This document shows, in pieces, positions 11,704 through 47,305 of a stretch of DNA of 64,000 nt. The notes beneath the pieces were generated by a model. The model worked only from the letters and a program-made list of their open reading frames with translations, ran no database searches and was not told the DNA's origin. Both the position numbers and the translations under genes were made by a program. How positions within the stretch are numbered: position 1 is the first letter of the stretch; every line of letters begins with the position of its first letter. The stretch spans positions 4,593,001-4,657,000 of the forward strand of contig CM055318.2 in NCBI GenBank assembly GCA_029255685.2, given 5' to 3'. The DNA is from Silene conica (taxonomy: Eukaryota > Streptophyta > Magnoliopsida > Caryophyllales > Caryophyllaceae).

Positions 11704-11852
11704 TACCATTAACCTGGATAATCAACTTCATTCTTTGTCTTTGCAGTTGTCTAATTCATCATTCAGAAAAGACACTGCATTTTCCTAAGAATCGTTAATT
11801 TATTTCATACAAAATAATAATCAAAAACCAACAACAACAACATCTTCAAACC

Positions 11853-12293
11853 ATGGATCATCATCGCGTTGTGTTGGCATTCACATTGGGATTAATCTTA
11901 TTTACAAGTATTGTTATGGCGCAGGAGCCTGCAGCGGCTCCTGCGCCGACTGAATCATCAGCAGAGACAACAACACCGTCTCTGTCTCCGTCCCTGAGCC
12001 CGAGCAGTAGCAGTAGCAGTAGCGGCCCAAGTGCAGATGCTCCAACGAGTGAAACTCCTGCTGCTGCTGCTGCATTGTCTCCTGATAGCGAGTCCGTGGA
12101 TTCACCTGTTGAGTCTCCGGAAGAAGGGTTAGCACCAGAAGAAGCAGGAGACGGTCCTTCTCCTACTCCAAGCGAGAGTACTCCTGCTGATGCTCAAATA
12201 CCCTCACCTCCTACGAAGAATGATGCCACCACTCTTAAGTTGTCCGGCATTGCTGCTACTGTTATTGCTCTTTCCATTGTAGTATTTTGCTAA
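11853..12293 (+). CDS. classical arabinogalactan protein, GPI-anchored
   Basis: An intronless 146-aa protein. Residues 1-23 form a signal peptide with a hydrophobic core (VVLAFTLGLILFTSIV) and probable cleavage before Gln24. The mature part is dominated by Pro, Ala, Ser and Thr, with AP/PA, SP and TP dipeptides (AAAPAP, PSLSPSLSPSS, PSPTPSES) that are normally hydroxylated on proline and O-glycosylated with arabinogalactan. The last 17 or so residues (LSGIAATVIALSIVVFC) are hydrophobic and follow a small polar stretch, as in GPI-anchor signals. The product is therefore expected at the plasma membrane and cell wall. A run of seven serines and several acidic residues in the middle are specific to this member. 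The start context (ccATGG) is good. The specific AGP cannot be named from sequence alone. Confidence 0.92.
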   Translation: MDHHRVVLAFTLGLILFTSIVMAQEPAAAPAPTESSAETTTPSLSPSLSPSSSSSSSGPSADAPTSETPAAAAALSPDSESVDSPVESPEEGLAPEEAGDGPSPTPSESTPADAQIPSPPTKNDATTLKLSGIAATVIALSIVVFC

Positions 12294-12403
12294 GTTTATT
12301 AATAGACATGAGGAGGTCTTTGTAATGAATCATGAATGTTGGTTTTTAATAACTATCAAGGTATACTAAATATACAAATTTGAATCTTCTATGTTTGCAT
12401 ATG

Positions 12404-13493
12404 GGCCAAACTACCAAATTGGTAAATAAAGTAGTGAGTGTTGGACAAATTGGTAAAAAAAATAGTAGGTTGGACAAATTGGTAAAAAAAAGTTTAATAT
12501 ATTGGACAAATTGGTAAAAAAAGTTGATTATGTGATAAATTGATAAAATTTGTTTAATTAAGTTTGATATTTAAGCCAAAATGTATAAATAATATATATA
12601 GAAAGAATTTTTATTAATGAACAAACAGTAAGTAATATATGCGGACAATATTTTGATCCTTAATACATTTTCGACTTAAATTTACTTTCACTCGAAATTA
12701 CATTTAATATTCTTTTGGGTTAATTTGGTCGAGTTCGTGTCGAATCGTTTTTGGGTTTACTAGAACTCGGATATGGTCAAGTCGTGTCGGATTACTTCCA
12801 ACTTGGTCATTTTCGGGTCTATTATTCTAAAGTTTATTAGGGGAAATGATTACTTTACAAAGATAAACATTCGTGCACATATTGGTTAATATCAATTTAA
12901 GTTACGGGTTTTGTTGACTCCTCAATTTGGGTGTTCGAGTGTCGTATCAACTTGAGTCTTGTCTTTTGAGTCGGGTGAATTATCTTGATATTAACCAAAG
13001 ACTAAAAAAATACTATTAAAAATCATTAGTTATTTTCTCTATCCAAATTTATATTAACTAGGGAGTACCAAAAAAATTGAGCCGAACTGACTTTATAGAA
13101 GGATGTACTCAAACCGGCACGGCATAAGGCCGAACTAACGATCCCATCACGATTCGTTACCTGAATTGATCCAAATTAATAAGACCCAACACAAATATTT
13201 ATTCTTGTAAACTAATCATTAGCCCTAATAAATTTGATAATAATAGACCCGAAAAATGGTTCAAATCGTAAATGGTTCAACCCAACCCGACCCGATATAT
13301 ATTATTTACCATGAATTACATTAGAAAAAAATATACTTATTTTTTTTAATTTTGGCCTAAATATCACTTAATCAACATTTTTTACCAATTTGTCCAATAC
13401 CCTATTTTTTTTTACCAATTTGTCCAACGTATTACTTTTTTTACCAATTTGTCCAATAGTCTCTACTTTTTTTACCAATTTGGTAGTTTGGCC
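12404..13493. mobile_element. MULE-like element with inverted arrays of subterminal repeats
   Basis: This 1,090 bp element has matching inverted ends (GGCCAAACTACCAAATTGG and CCAATTTGGTAGTTTGGCC). It is flanked by a perfect 10 bp direct repeat TTTGCATATG (12394-12403 and 13494-13503). Just inside each end stand at least three copies of TTGGACAAATTGGTAAAAAA, spaced about 30 bp, in opposite orientation at the two ends. A 9-11 bp target duplication with long inverted ends fits a non-autonomous Mutator-like element. The interior has no transposase frame and contains GGTCGAGTTCGTGTCGAAT-like sequence. It sits about 110 bp after the AGP stop codon, so it may overlap that gene's 3' UTR or poly(A) region. 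Confidence 0.82.
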
Positions 13494-13503
13494 TTTGCAT
13501 ATG

Positions 13504-14469
13504 TGTGGTTTTTCTTTCGGTTTTCATGTTAGTTCGGTATTGGTTCCCCTTTCCCTTTTATTTGTTTAATTGTTTATCAATGCAATACGATTATTGAAAG
13601 CAATAAGAAGACATAAACAAGCTTAATGATCGATGAGAAGTGGTTTCATTGACTAGCCTCTCTCATAGAGGCAAATTTGATATTTCTCATCTTGTAGCAG
13701 TAAACATTAACATTGCAGAATAGGTATACGTTTTCTAAACTCCTAAAAACGTACCTTAAACGAGACTCCAAACTTTCAACATGCAGGAAGTAGACTTGGA
13801 GTACTAAATGATACAAAAAAACTAGAAATGAAAATACAAAAACGAAATAAGAAATCTAAAGGCTCAGAAGTGAAAGGACCGCGCGCGTAAATTATTGGCT
13901 ATGAGGCTAGATTTGCGGCTAAAATCTGCGGGTCCTTACATTATCAACTAGGGTTATTGTTGGTGGAAAGGGGTGATGGCTAAAACGATGGATGCTGGTT
14001 ATGAATAGTGCGCGATGGTTTATGCATCCACAGTGGATAAATGGTGGCGCAACATCAACAGATTGAACAACGAAACACAGATTTTTTTCGCTTAAACTAT
14101 ATAACAATCATTTAGCTTAAACAAGTGGACAATTTATTTCGTAAGCCGTCGAGTGAAGAACAAGCACAATCAATGACCATGTTGTTAAATTCACATTACC
14201 ATTGTAGTAGCACATTACAAAAAAGTTAATTTTGCGGTTGTCACACTCGAAAGTTGAGTATGATGGGAGGAAGGAAGTGCGGGAGACAGGGTACGGGATT
14301 AGGATAGTCGGTGTTCGGTTAATGGTCGTCGGAGGGTGCGTTACTGGTGCAGATAGGTGAAGAGAGAGATGAAAGAAAAAGTCAATTGACAAAAGAGGAA
14401 AAAAAGTGACCAAGTGTAAAATTGTAAAAAAAATATAGAGTATGAAAGAGTAAAAAACAGTGAGCAGAT
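13504..14469. other. intergenic stretch, no gene seen
   Basis: No convincing coding sequence. The open frames near 13919-14413 on the minus strand lack recognisable motifs and show no sign of splicing into a larger gene. Confidence 0.5.
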
Positions 14470-15067
14470 TTAGGTACGAATCGAAAAAATGGTCCGTATC
14501 GAACCATTTGGTCTGGACTAAACCCGTAACAAATTATTTTGGTCCAGTTCTAGGTCCTCATTTTTTCAAGTTTTGGTTTTTGGTCCGATTCGACATCGGT
14601 TAATTTAGGTCCAGTTCAAATGGACCAAAATTCATGTTTTTTTTAAGACTAATATAAATTAAGTTTTTATCTTCAAAAAACAATATAAATTTGTATTTTC
14701 AATGATTAATTTCATAAAAGATGTGGTCTAATTATTTAAATATTGTTTTTTTTGGTGATGACGAGCATGTTTGATCCTTCCGAGCACGCAACAATACCAT
14801 GCTAATCACCACATATCAGGTAAGCTCAATACACGGGGCCCCTCACTAGAAGACATGCGCCAAGTCTCATCAAATATTTTTTATTTAGCAGAATTAAAAT
14901 TTAATTATCGTATACAAAATAGTGAAAAATATTAGGTAGACCGGACCAAATATTTTGGGTTTGGTCCGATCCAAGACCGAAAGTTTTAGGTCCGGTATTC
15001 GACCAAATTTCTTATTTTGGTATCCGGTCTGGTTCGATCCGGTCCGGTCTTGGACCGATTCTCACCT
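14470..15067. repeat. GGTCCGGT-rich degenerate repeat, probable transposon remnant
   Basis: Both margins are dense in GGTCC/GGACC motifs (for example GGTCCGATTCGAC at the left and CGGTCTGGTTCGATCCGG at the right) around an AT-rich centre. The right margin ends CCGATTCTCACCTCTG, whose reverse complement starts CAGAGGTGAGA, like hAT terminal repeats. I could not find a matching left end or an 8 bp duplication, so the class is uncertain. Confidence 0.45.
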
Positions 15068-15670
15068 CTGTAAATTCATATGTAAAAAGCACGACTCTAA
15101 ATTAAAGAAAAATGTTTTTAGAGATTTATGTTCATTTGTGAACAACTACCTTACTTTTTATTTTTTTTGGTTAAAAATTAACAAACCTACCAAAAATATG
15201 ACTCATGCCAAATTTCGACGATAATTGTGGTTGGATTGAGCACAACAGCAGGTGTACTTATCTCTATTTGTAGAGAGGTACATATATTATTGAAGACTAT
15301 AAACAATATGAAATATTTTTTTTTTAAAAAAAATTCAAGTTATCATCGAAAATTAGCTCGAGTCACTATTGCTGGTAGATTTTAACAAAAAGAAAAGCGT
15401 AATTTGTGAGAAATAACCTTACATTTATGTCCATTTGAGAAATTACCTTGACATAAATATAAAGTAGTTTATCATAAAAGGAAAAAAAAAAACAAATAAA
15501 TGAACGGTTCGGATTTATTTTGTCAGTTAAAACTTAGAAGAGGATACTCAAAAAGATTAAAGTCATACGTATTACGTAACCCGAAAAAAATTAAAATTGA
15601 GGACGAAACCCTAGAAAATTCATTTCCCCCTTTCAATTTACTCACAATTCAAACTTCATTGCAGACGATA

Positions 15671-18600
15671 ATGGCAAAGGATCCAACGAACGTGAAAACG
15701 GAGCCGAAATCGAACATAATTGGGCCGGATTTATTTGGTTTCTACAAGCATGAAATCGTCGATTTGTTAAACCCAGAAGATAATCTCCAGTTTTCAAATT
15801 CAAATTCAAATTCCAGAAAATTGATTGCTGCAAATAGTTCTTCTCATGTTAATTCGTTCAGTAGAAGCTTGGATGATTCAGTTCCTGCTTGCCAAAAAGA
15901 TTTGTTGAAGGCGTCTTTGAGGCAAAGTGCCAGGGCTTTAACTCGCGAGGTTGATGAGGTACGAGCATTTCTTTTGGTTCCATCGTTGTTCGTATGTAAG
16001 ACGGTTTTACACTAATACGAGTATTTTGTAAAAAGGATACCAACAATGTAGAACATGGCACAATGATATTAAAAAGTGCTTACTTTGTTTCGGTCATTTG
16101 TTTACCTTTCATATTACCTGGGAGGAGTATTATACTCAACGGTAAACAAATGATTGAGACGGATTGTCTGGTTAACAAAAATGATCATTCGTTTGTTTCA
16201 TTCAACAATTTACAAGTGGAATTATGTATTGGTAGAGAATAATCGTGATTACTATAGGATAATCATCTCTTAGTTGCCAAAAATGTTTGCAAGGAAGCAT
16301 TTTTTGTGAGAAATATTATAATTCCTGTAAACAGATGGAATTTATATGCTGTGCAAAGACGAAATGTTGATATTCGAAATTGCCGTTTCATATGTTGTAA
16401 CTTCATAATGTTGGTTTAAGTGTGACTGTTTTCAATGCTTTATCCACCATTTCTTGACAAGGTGATTTTATCGAGGTTTCTGAATGATTTTGTGCTCAAA
16501 TGTGGCTTTGTCTTTCTTGTTATCATGGATCATGGATGTTGGTATCACAGTTTAGAGCATTGGATGACTTTGACCTATGGGTAAAACATGTTCTAATCAT
16601 GGTTACCGAATTCGTCAATTCGATCGGTACTACGAATCGCGAAGTGTTAAAAGCGAATTCTATCATGTTGCTTTCTGAAAATACATATAACCCACATTCT
16701 ATAAGAGCGAATCGTGAATCGGTAAAGCCGTATTCATAGCGAATCCGGTAAGCATGGTTCTGATTAGTGCTAGATCTCCGGGATTGGTTTGGTCATAATA
16801 GTATCATTATTCTAACAATTTCCATATCCTGCTTTTAAAGCAAGGACCGGAAAGGGGTGGAGTTTAGTTGGAATTCATTTGCACATTATGCATATGAGAC
16901 TATTTGTAGGATCAATACAAGACCGACAAGTGAATAACCTCTTATGGGTTTTGCCATTATCTCGATTTGCTTACTTTGACCTCTTATTGTTCTGTGGTTT
17001 CATGTATTTTAGTTTAGTAGTAAGTGTGAGGATGCGGAGTTGCCTTTTCGTTTTGTTCATTCATCTATTCAAGTTTTCTATATCTATTGAAACTTCAATA
17101 TGGCTAGTGGGTCCTTGTGTGGGGAGGATGGAATCGTAGAAGTGGTTGGATGACTGCGACTCTATGAGGATGGCTTAACGCTTTTAGCGACATGCGGTAT
17201 GTTAAGATATAATCATGGTCCTAATCCTAACAACGTAGCTTGATCTTATGTTTGTTATGTTGTTTTAGTATTGTCTTCAAGATTCATGACCGTACTTGTA
17301 AAGTTTCTACATTGAGGTGCGAATTTGTTGAATAGACTTATAGATGGACATCTGGAATAGACTGTATGGTTAAGGTTTCTTGTGTTTGTGATACTTCTCT
17401 GTTACCTATATAATTCATGTGTGCATTTGTACTTGTACACTTAAACTTGTGTTGATCATTTCTCTGAAAGTATTTTAGAGGCCATGCCGTGTCGAATTAG
17501 AAATTTTAGTTTCGAATGATGCATCATAACTAAAAGTTGAAATGCAGATGATGGATCCTGTCATGCGCATCCGTCATATAATTGCCTGCTTGAACTCTAA
17601 AACAAATAAGAATTCGGATGGGGATGCTCTAGCGACAGGAGACTTGACATCGCCACCTCGTAAAAAGCAGAGGACGTCGGCTTCAAATGGAGAGGAAGAT
17701 TTGTTAACTGAACAAATTATAGACGCTGAGACAGAAATAGCAGAGGTAAGAAAAAGTGACATATCAGTAGCCTTAAAACTTTATACCTTTGGTTGGAACG
17801 CGGTGTTGGGGCCTATATTTATTGCCGCACCAAGTCACCAACTGCCATAAACATTTGACTGATTTGAGACTTGAGATTAGGGAAGTCATGCCAATTTAGT
17901 TTCTTTTGTCTGTTTTTCTTTAAATTTGACCAATATGTCTATAGTCCATTAAAATTTCTGGTGTTTGTTCATATTCATACCACTCTTCCTCTTGTTGCAA
18001 AGTAAGCTTGACAAACCATTTTTCTAGAAGAAGTTTTATGAAATCAAATTATGAAGATCATTTGTTTAGATATGGGTTTTGGTGAGAAAAAGGGGGGGGG
18101 GGGGGGGGGGGGGGGGGGTGATACTATTTCATTAGATACAAGGTTGCGGAAGGAAAGGAAAAGAAATGGAGGTATCCTTTTTTCTGAACCAAGATCCTTT
18201 CCGATTTGGAGACGTTTGCTTGATTTCCTCACGTTTTTTCCACTGCCTCTCTGCCCCTCAATGGGAGCCTATTGCTATCCTAGTGAACTTTCTAAAGAAA
18301 AACTAGACCAAACAATGTCAATTGTCAACTGTCATTGATCCATTTTTAATAAGCTGGAACCCAGATTGTTAATCTTATTCATTTTTTTGATCTGTATATG
18401 AAAGGTCAATCACTTTACTTTGCACAAATAATTATGTTTCATGTCTTCATTTCATTGAGTATTTAGTAATTGCCACTGTCTTTTGTTGTAGAACATATGC
18501 CTGATTGCCTGCTTCTTGGTGTTGCATTCTTCATGTTTGTTTACTAGAATTAGAATATTAAATTATTCAATGCTTTTTGTAGGATGATGAGGATCTAAAG

Positions 18601-20187
18601 CTTTTGTTGGGGAGCAAAAATAGCGTGGTTAAGGAGATAATGCTCAAACAATCTAATGAGCACTATGAAACGGTTAGTTTATTAACATTCAATGGCATTG
18701 TGATTTTAAGCATGAGTGTTTGAGTATAGGTTGTCAATGTTTCTTTTGGATTGGGGTGGTCTACAAAACTAAGTCGTGTAACTGTGTTGTGGTCGTTGCA
18801 ATGTGTTATTTTGGAGCTAATGGTTGCCTTTTGCCTCATACAGCTAAATTACATGGAGCTCCAGCTTGAAGAAATACTAGTCGCTGTTACTTCAAAGTGC
18901 AGGTACGAAATTAATTCTGAAACTAATTCAGGTTTCAATGGAAGACATAATTTAACTGGAGATGTCATTTAACTAGTGACGTCCTTTTCATGATTTGTCA
19001 TCATGATGGGAACTTTGGTGAAAATGAATCTTGTATTGTCTTTCAACTTACCTGAGCGTGACTAACTGATGGGAAAACCCCAACGCTCTGTTATTTTTTC
19101 CTTAAGAGTATCATTTCTGGGAAGACCTGCATATGGATTGAGCCAAACCATGCTTCTTAGTGTATATTCCGAATGCATGTGCACTGTACAGTGTATATGC
19201 AAGTCCAAAACTTGCTTATGTGGGATGCTATTTTAGTTAGTAAGACCACTCTGCTTAAAGAAGATTGAAATTAAAAAGATGCACACACCCAGGTCCCTAC
19301 ATCCCCCTTGTTGATTACTTGATTATCACTGACTCAGCCTTTTGATGTGCACTCACTCACCCTTCTAATGTGCTGATTATACTCATTCTTTTGATGTGTG
19401 GATTTTACAAAGATTGCTAGCACTATCATCATCAAGTACAGAGTATAATGTAAGATTGCAAGTGCACATTATTGGGAAACCAAGTTTCAGAAGGGTAAAA
19501 CTACGATTAAATATGACAATTTGTATCGTCGGGTCTATGTTGTCTCCCTGTTGCTGACTGATTGGCCTATCCGATTTGTGCACAACTTCACAAAGAAAAA
19601 TGCTACTAAAACTACAAGGAATAAGCAGAAAAAACAAGCTGAAATTTCAATGTATATTGTGTACTTATATCTCATATGGAATACTGTGTATGGCCTTCCT
19701 CATTAAAGTTCAGATGGGATCTTTACATTCTACTTGATTTTTCGCTTTTGGTGGATAGTCACAATTTCTGCCAACTATTTAGCTCACTGTCGTTAATGGA
19801 AACTCTTTCTTGTCCTTGTTGAAGTTGGAAATTAAATAAGCTTTGTGTTTTCAAATTTTCAAAGGCAGATGACTCACCAAGAGAAGCAGCAACTTCAGAA
19901 GTTAATTCAGCAACTCCCAGCGAGTAGTCTGAATCGAATTGTGGAGATCATCCACCAAGGAAAATCTTGTGATACTTTATCATTGGATGAGGTGGTTGTT
20001 GATCTAGAAGTACAGGTATGCCTGCTGCTATACTTTACCTAGATAAATCCTTTGATTTCATTGATTAATGCTACAACGGGTTCAATTGCAGAATAATGCG
20101 ACTCTTTGGAGACTTTATTTTTACACTAGAGCTGTTGAGAATGCGAGGAAGCTGGCTGCTAATGCTAACGCTCTTTCCGAAAAGTGA
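15671..20187 (+). CDS. NET-domain nuclear protein without bromodomain
   Basis: Six exons, 15671-15958, 17548-17745, 18583-18672, 18844-18902, 19865-20015 and 20092-20187, join in consistent phase to give 293 aa. Residues about 214-283 form a NET (extra-terminal) domain as in BET proteins: MTHQEKQQLQKLIQQLP, LNRIVEIIHQG, an acidic LDEVVVDLEV turn and TLWRLYFYTRAVENARK. In BET proteins this fold binds short motifs in chromatin regulators. No bromodomain precedes it. The N-terminal part has GPDLFGFYKHEIVDLL and a basic PPRKKQR stretch (132-138) that could be a nuclear localisation signal. The protein is probably nuclear and chromatin-linked, but its function is not known to me. The ATG at 15671 is preferred to the in-frame ATG at 15500 because the intervening text looks like a 5' UTR. 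An alternative end splices at 20184 (GTGAGT) to 20283 and adds a short different tail. Confidence 0.8.
16081..16167. mobile_element. degenerate small inverted-repeat element in intron 1 of the NET gene
   Basis: The inverted arms CGGTCATTTGTTTACC (left) and GGTAAACAAATGATTGAG (right) lie about 40 bp apart. The wording resembles the ends of the Stowaway element at 7262, so this is probably a diverged Stowaway derivative. Confidence 0.5.
18092..18118 (+). repeat. homopolymer G27 in NET gene intron 2
   Basis: Twenty-seven consecutive G residues on the coding strand of the NET-domain gene, inside the intron 17746-18582. Long enough to form G-quadruplexes in DNA or pre-mRNA. The length may be affected by sequencing error. 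Confidence 0.85.
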
Positions 20188-21376
20188 GTGCAAAATAGAA
20201 GCGACAGTATCTGTCAAGATCAATTTCAACTCTCAGCTCCCCCCTTTTTAGTCATTAGTTTCGTTCCTGATGTATCGTGCAGTGGTGGTTGTAAGTGTAT
20301 TCCTGTTGCGCTGCTCTACGGTGGTTTCAAACTTTAAAAGGATCTTGTAATATATTTGACATCAGATCAGTAAATGGAAAGAAAAGGCGTATGTACATAA
20401 TTTTCGGTTCAGGCTTGTTTTTTCGTATGTGAATGCCTGAAGCCTGAACTTTCTTACTTTGTCATGGGCAAATGGAAGTTGCCTTTCACCATAGCATTTA
20501 TATATTGTTCCAATGCAGCATTACGGAACCCCGGAGCTAGTAAAAATTGGAAGAGAATCATGACCAGACACGGTGTTTGGTGTGCGTGATCAAGAAAGAT
20601 TTTTCACCCAAAAAGGTATCGAAGTCACCCAAGGGCCAAGATCTTTAGGAGGTTCCCGGAAAAAGGCTTGAGAGAATTGTATTCTGCCTACTCCCAATAT
20701 TTAGCAACATTTTTACCGTCTTAAACCACGTTCTTGATACAAAAAAGCAAACTGCATCGCGAATACAACCCAAACCAAACTGAACTATAGAACTTGCCAT
20801 GTATGACACTCGTAGATGTGTTGAGATTCTCTCCTTTTTCAGGATTCTTTCCATTACTTTTCTCTCCTTAATCTATTAATGGCTCGGGTTAATATGGGTC
20901 CGAGTGAAGAGATTAGACTGATTCCCAACATTTCAATGTTCACCTTAATTTTCTCATATTCAAGGTTTATTGTCAATTTTTTCTCAAAATTTAATCATAT
21001 CCATTAGTAGGTAATGGAGAGGATCCGTTACCCTTGCAAACGTCGTAGATATATATTGTATACACGTAACACCTTTTTATAGTGTTTTTTGACAGATTTT
21101 CCGGTTTAAATGACCCGCAACCTCTACGCTAGTAAACTTTTCAAATTTTATTATCCATCAGTGCCAATACTAAGCACGTTTTCACATAGACGACAACCTG
21201 AGGGCCGAGACCCAACAACTAAAATGACTCATAGACATTTACGATCTCTTTTCGCTCCTCTATCAAATCAAGATGACGTATTCTTATAAGTACAAGTTGT
21301 TATTTAGACAAAAGCCTCGGTCTTAAATTATATCAAATAAAACAAAAGTAAAATTTAGAATGAACTAAATCACTTT
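20188..21376. other. 3' flank of NET gene and intergenic DNA
   Basis: Holds the presumed 3' UTR of the NET gene and then AT-rich DNA with no recognised gene. The 69-codon minus-strand frame near 20645-20854 is not supported by any motif. Confidence 0.5.
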
Positions 21377-22040
21377 GGCCCTGATCTCTTAGACGGTAAT
21401 CGTCTAAACCGAACTGAATTCAATTTAATTGTGCTGAACAAAACTGAACAGAGCCGAATGTATCTGAACCGAACTAAGTTAATTTGTGAAGAGAAAAACA
21501 TAATTGAACTGAACTAAATTTAATTGAGTAAAATTGAACTAAACTGAATTGAACTAAGTTATTTTTGGAAAAGAAAAATAGAATTGAACGGAACTGAATT
21601 GAATTAACTAAAACTGAACCGAACTAAACTAAGGAGTCGTTTGGTTACATACGGGAACTTCCGATACCTAGGAAGTGTCATATCACATGATTTTACAATT
21701 AATGTGGATTAGAAAATGTTGTTTGGTTACATGTAGGCATTGTAATTCATGTAGACATTGCCACTTACGGGGCCCTAGGTAAGCAACTTCCACCATTATG
21801 GAGTAATTTAGAATTCCTGGGAAGTTCCAATTCATGTGAATTGGAGTAACCAAACAACCTAATCATTTTGCAATTCACATGAATTAAAGTTCGTGTGTAA
21901 TTTAGTGGATAACCAAACGACCCCTAAATAAAACTGAAATTTAATAGAAAAAACTTTATTTTCGTTAAAACAATTTCGATCACATCTCCGTATTTAGTTC
22001 AATTCAACTAATTTCAACCGAAAAAAAGGGACATTGTTCT
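21377..22040. mobile_element. diverged family-1 MITE interrupted by another MITE, upstream of THO2
   Basis: The left side begins GGCCCTGATCTCTTAGACGG and the right side ends CAACCGAAAAAAAGGGACAT, both diverged from the family-1 ends (GGCCCTGTTCTTTTCGGCTG). The interior has the same GAACTGAATTGAACTAA wording. It is split by the intact element at 21633-21924. No clear target duplication remains. It ends about 200 bp before the THO2 start codon. Confidence 0.6.
21633..21924. mobile_element. PIF/Harbinger-type MITE, 292 bp, nested
   Basis: Inverted ends GGAGTCGTTTGGTTACA and GGATAACCAAACGACCCC, with TAA on both sides (21630-21632 and 21925-21927). It contains internal TTGGTTACATG and GTAACCAAACAACC motifs that repeat the end motif. 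Related sequence forms part of the nest at 8849-10735. It inserted into an older MITE in the THO2 upstream region. Confidence 0.82.
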
Positions 22041-22237
22041 CCACCCCACCGCACCTCAAATCCCTTCAAACATCATATTCCAAATCAACACAATCCGGCC
22101 TTCTTCAATCAAACACCCTTCAACGAGGGTTCCCCAAAACCATGTTCATTTTTCTTCAGTAAACCCCCAAAAAACCATCCCTAATTCGCAAATTACTTCA
22201 TTTCTTCAACCCTAAAATCATCAATCAAATCAAATCA

Positions 22238-46137
<23,900 letters not shown>

Positions 46138-46710
46138 TGTGTTCGCCTTTCTTGAACATCAGATGTATGAAGTATTAGGTTGCAAGCCTCATTGAGTATC
46201 TGCGAAATGACTCAACTTTAGATGTTCAGTAATGGCACTGTATTCTAATTATTTGATTGATTTTTCCTTCTGATTTGGTGAATCATTATCGCCTTGTTTG
46301 AGGAGTTCACCATTCGGTATAGGGCTTGTAGAAAACCTGATCATGTTTACTGTTGAAACGTCAGTATTGCGAAGCAAAAATAGAAAATAATGGCTAGTAC
46401 GTATATATTGCAAAATTTTATTTACGATCATTCCCTACTGTGCCCATCTGAATGATCTGATCTGTAAAATAAGCGGGAATGGACAAGGTATTTTAACAAA
46501 ATACATATTCTAACCCTGCATTTGATCACTTCCTTCTTCATCAATGTAACTATCTCCAAGTCCGCTTGATTGCTCTAACAGTAACTTTTTAAATGTTCAG
46601 AAAGTGAGTAAAAACCGAGCTCAATCTGCCTAATACCAATTACAAAGACTGCTCGACTTAAAGTATACTTGGAACACAATTGAAATTCATATTTGTGTTT
46701 GCGCAAGTAA

Positions 46711-46956
46711 GGCCCTATTTTTTGGACTTATTTTTGCTGAACTTAACTTATATGAGCAACTTTTTTGAACTAAATAGATATGAATTTAAATAATATAAAT
46801 AATAATAATAAAAAAAATAATAGTAATAATAATAATAATAATAATAATAGTTTCTTTATATATATATCACAATTTTTGCTGAACTTTTCAGAACTTAACT
46901 TATTTTTGCTGAACTTATCTTAAATTAAGCAAAAATAAGTCCAAAAGAACAGGACC
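46711..46956. mobile_element. PIF/Harbinger-type MITE, family 2, between convergent genes
   Basis: A 246 bp element with inverted ends (GGCCCTATTTTTTGGACTTA and TAAGTCCAAAAGAACAGGACC read inward), continuing into TTTTTGCT. It is flanked by TAA on both sides (46708-46710, 46957-46959). The centre holds an AAT trinucleotide tract (about 46797-46850). It lies in the 1.17 kb between the THO2 and kinesin stop codons and may be within a 3' UTR. Confidence 0.8.
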
Positions 46957-47305
46957 TAAATCTGTTAACAGTATAAATAGAAGTTCAGCTATGAGATCTT
47001 CTGTTTACAGTCTCTGGATCAAAAGATGGCGAAACAGATGTAGACAATCATGAATAAATAAGTTGGCAAACCTAAAATATACACTGCAGTGACATCGAAC
47101 TCCTATGCATCATGTCTCCTAGGATTGCCTTTTACAGGCTTAAACCTACATACATGATAGGAATATATGATATACACTCAAAAGTCTCGAAACATCTGCA
47201 TAAGAGCATTCTGCAATACTTCTGTTCTGTGTGATCGAAATGATGAGAAGTATATAATCATAAGTACCTGCATGTAAGTTATACTCCTGATTATTAATAC
47301 TAATG

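Noticed and set aside
11914-12135. 73-codon minus-strand open frame
   Set aside because: Antisense shadow of the arabinogalactan protein's Ser/Ala/Pro-rich region.
15500-15670. Upstream in-frame ATG extending the NET protein by 57 residues
   Set aside because: The stretch looks like a 5' UTR (AAACCCTAGAAAA, pyrimidine-rich) and the extension has no recognisable domain; the ATG at 15671 is preferred.
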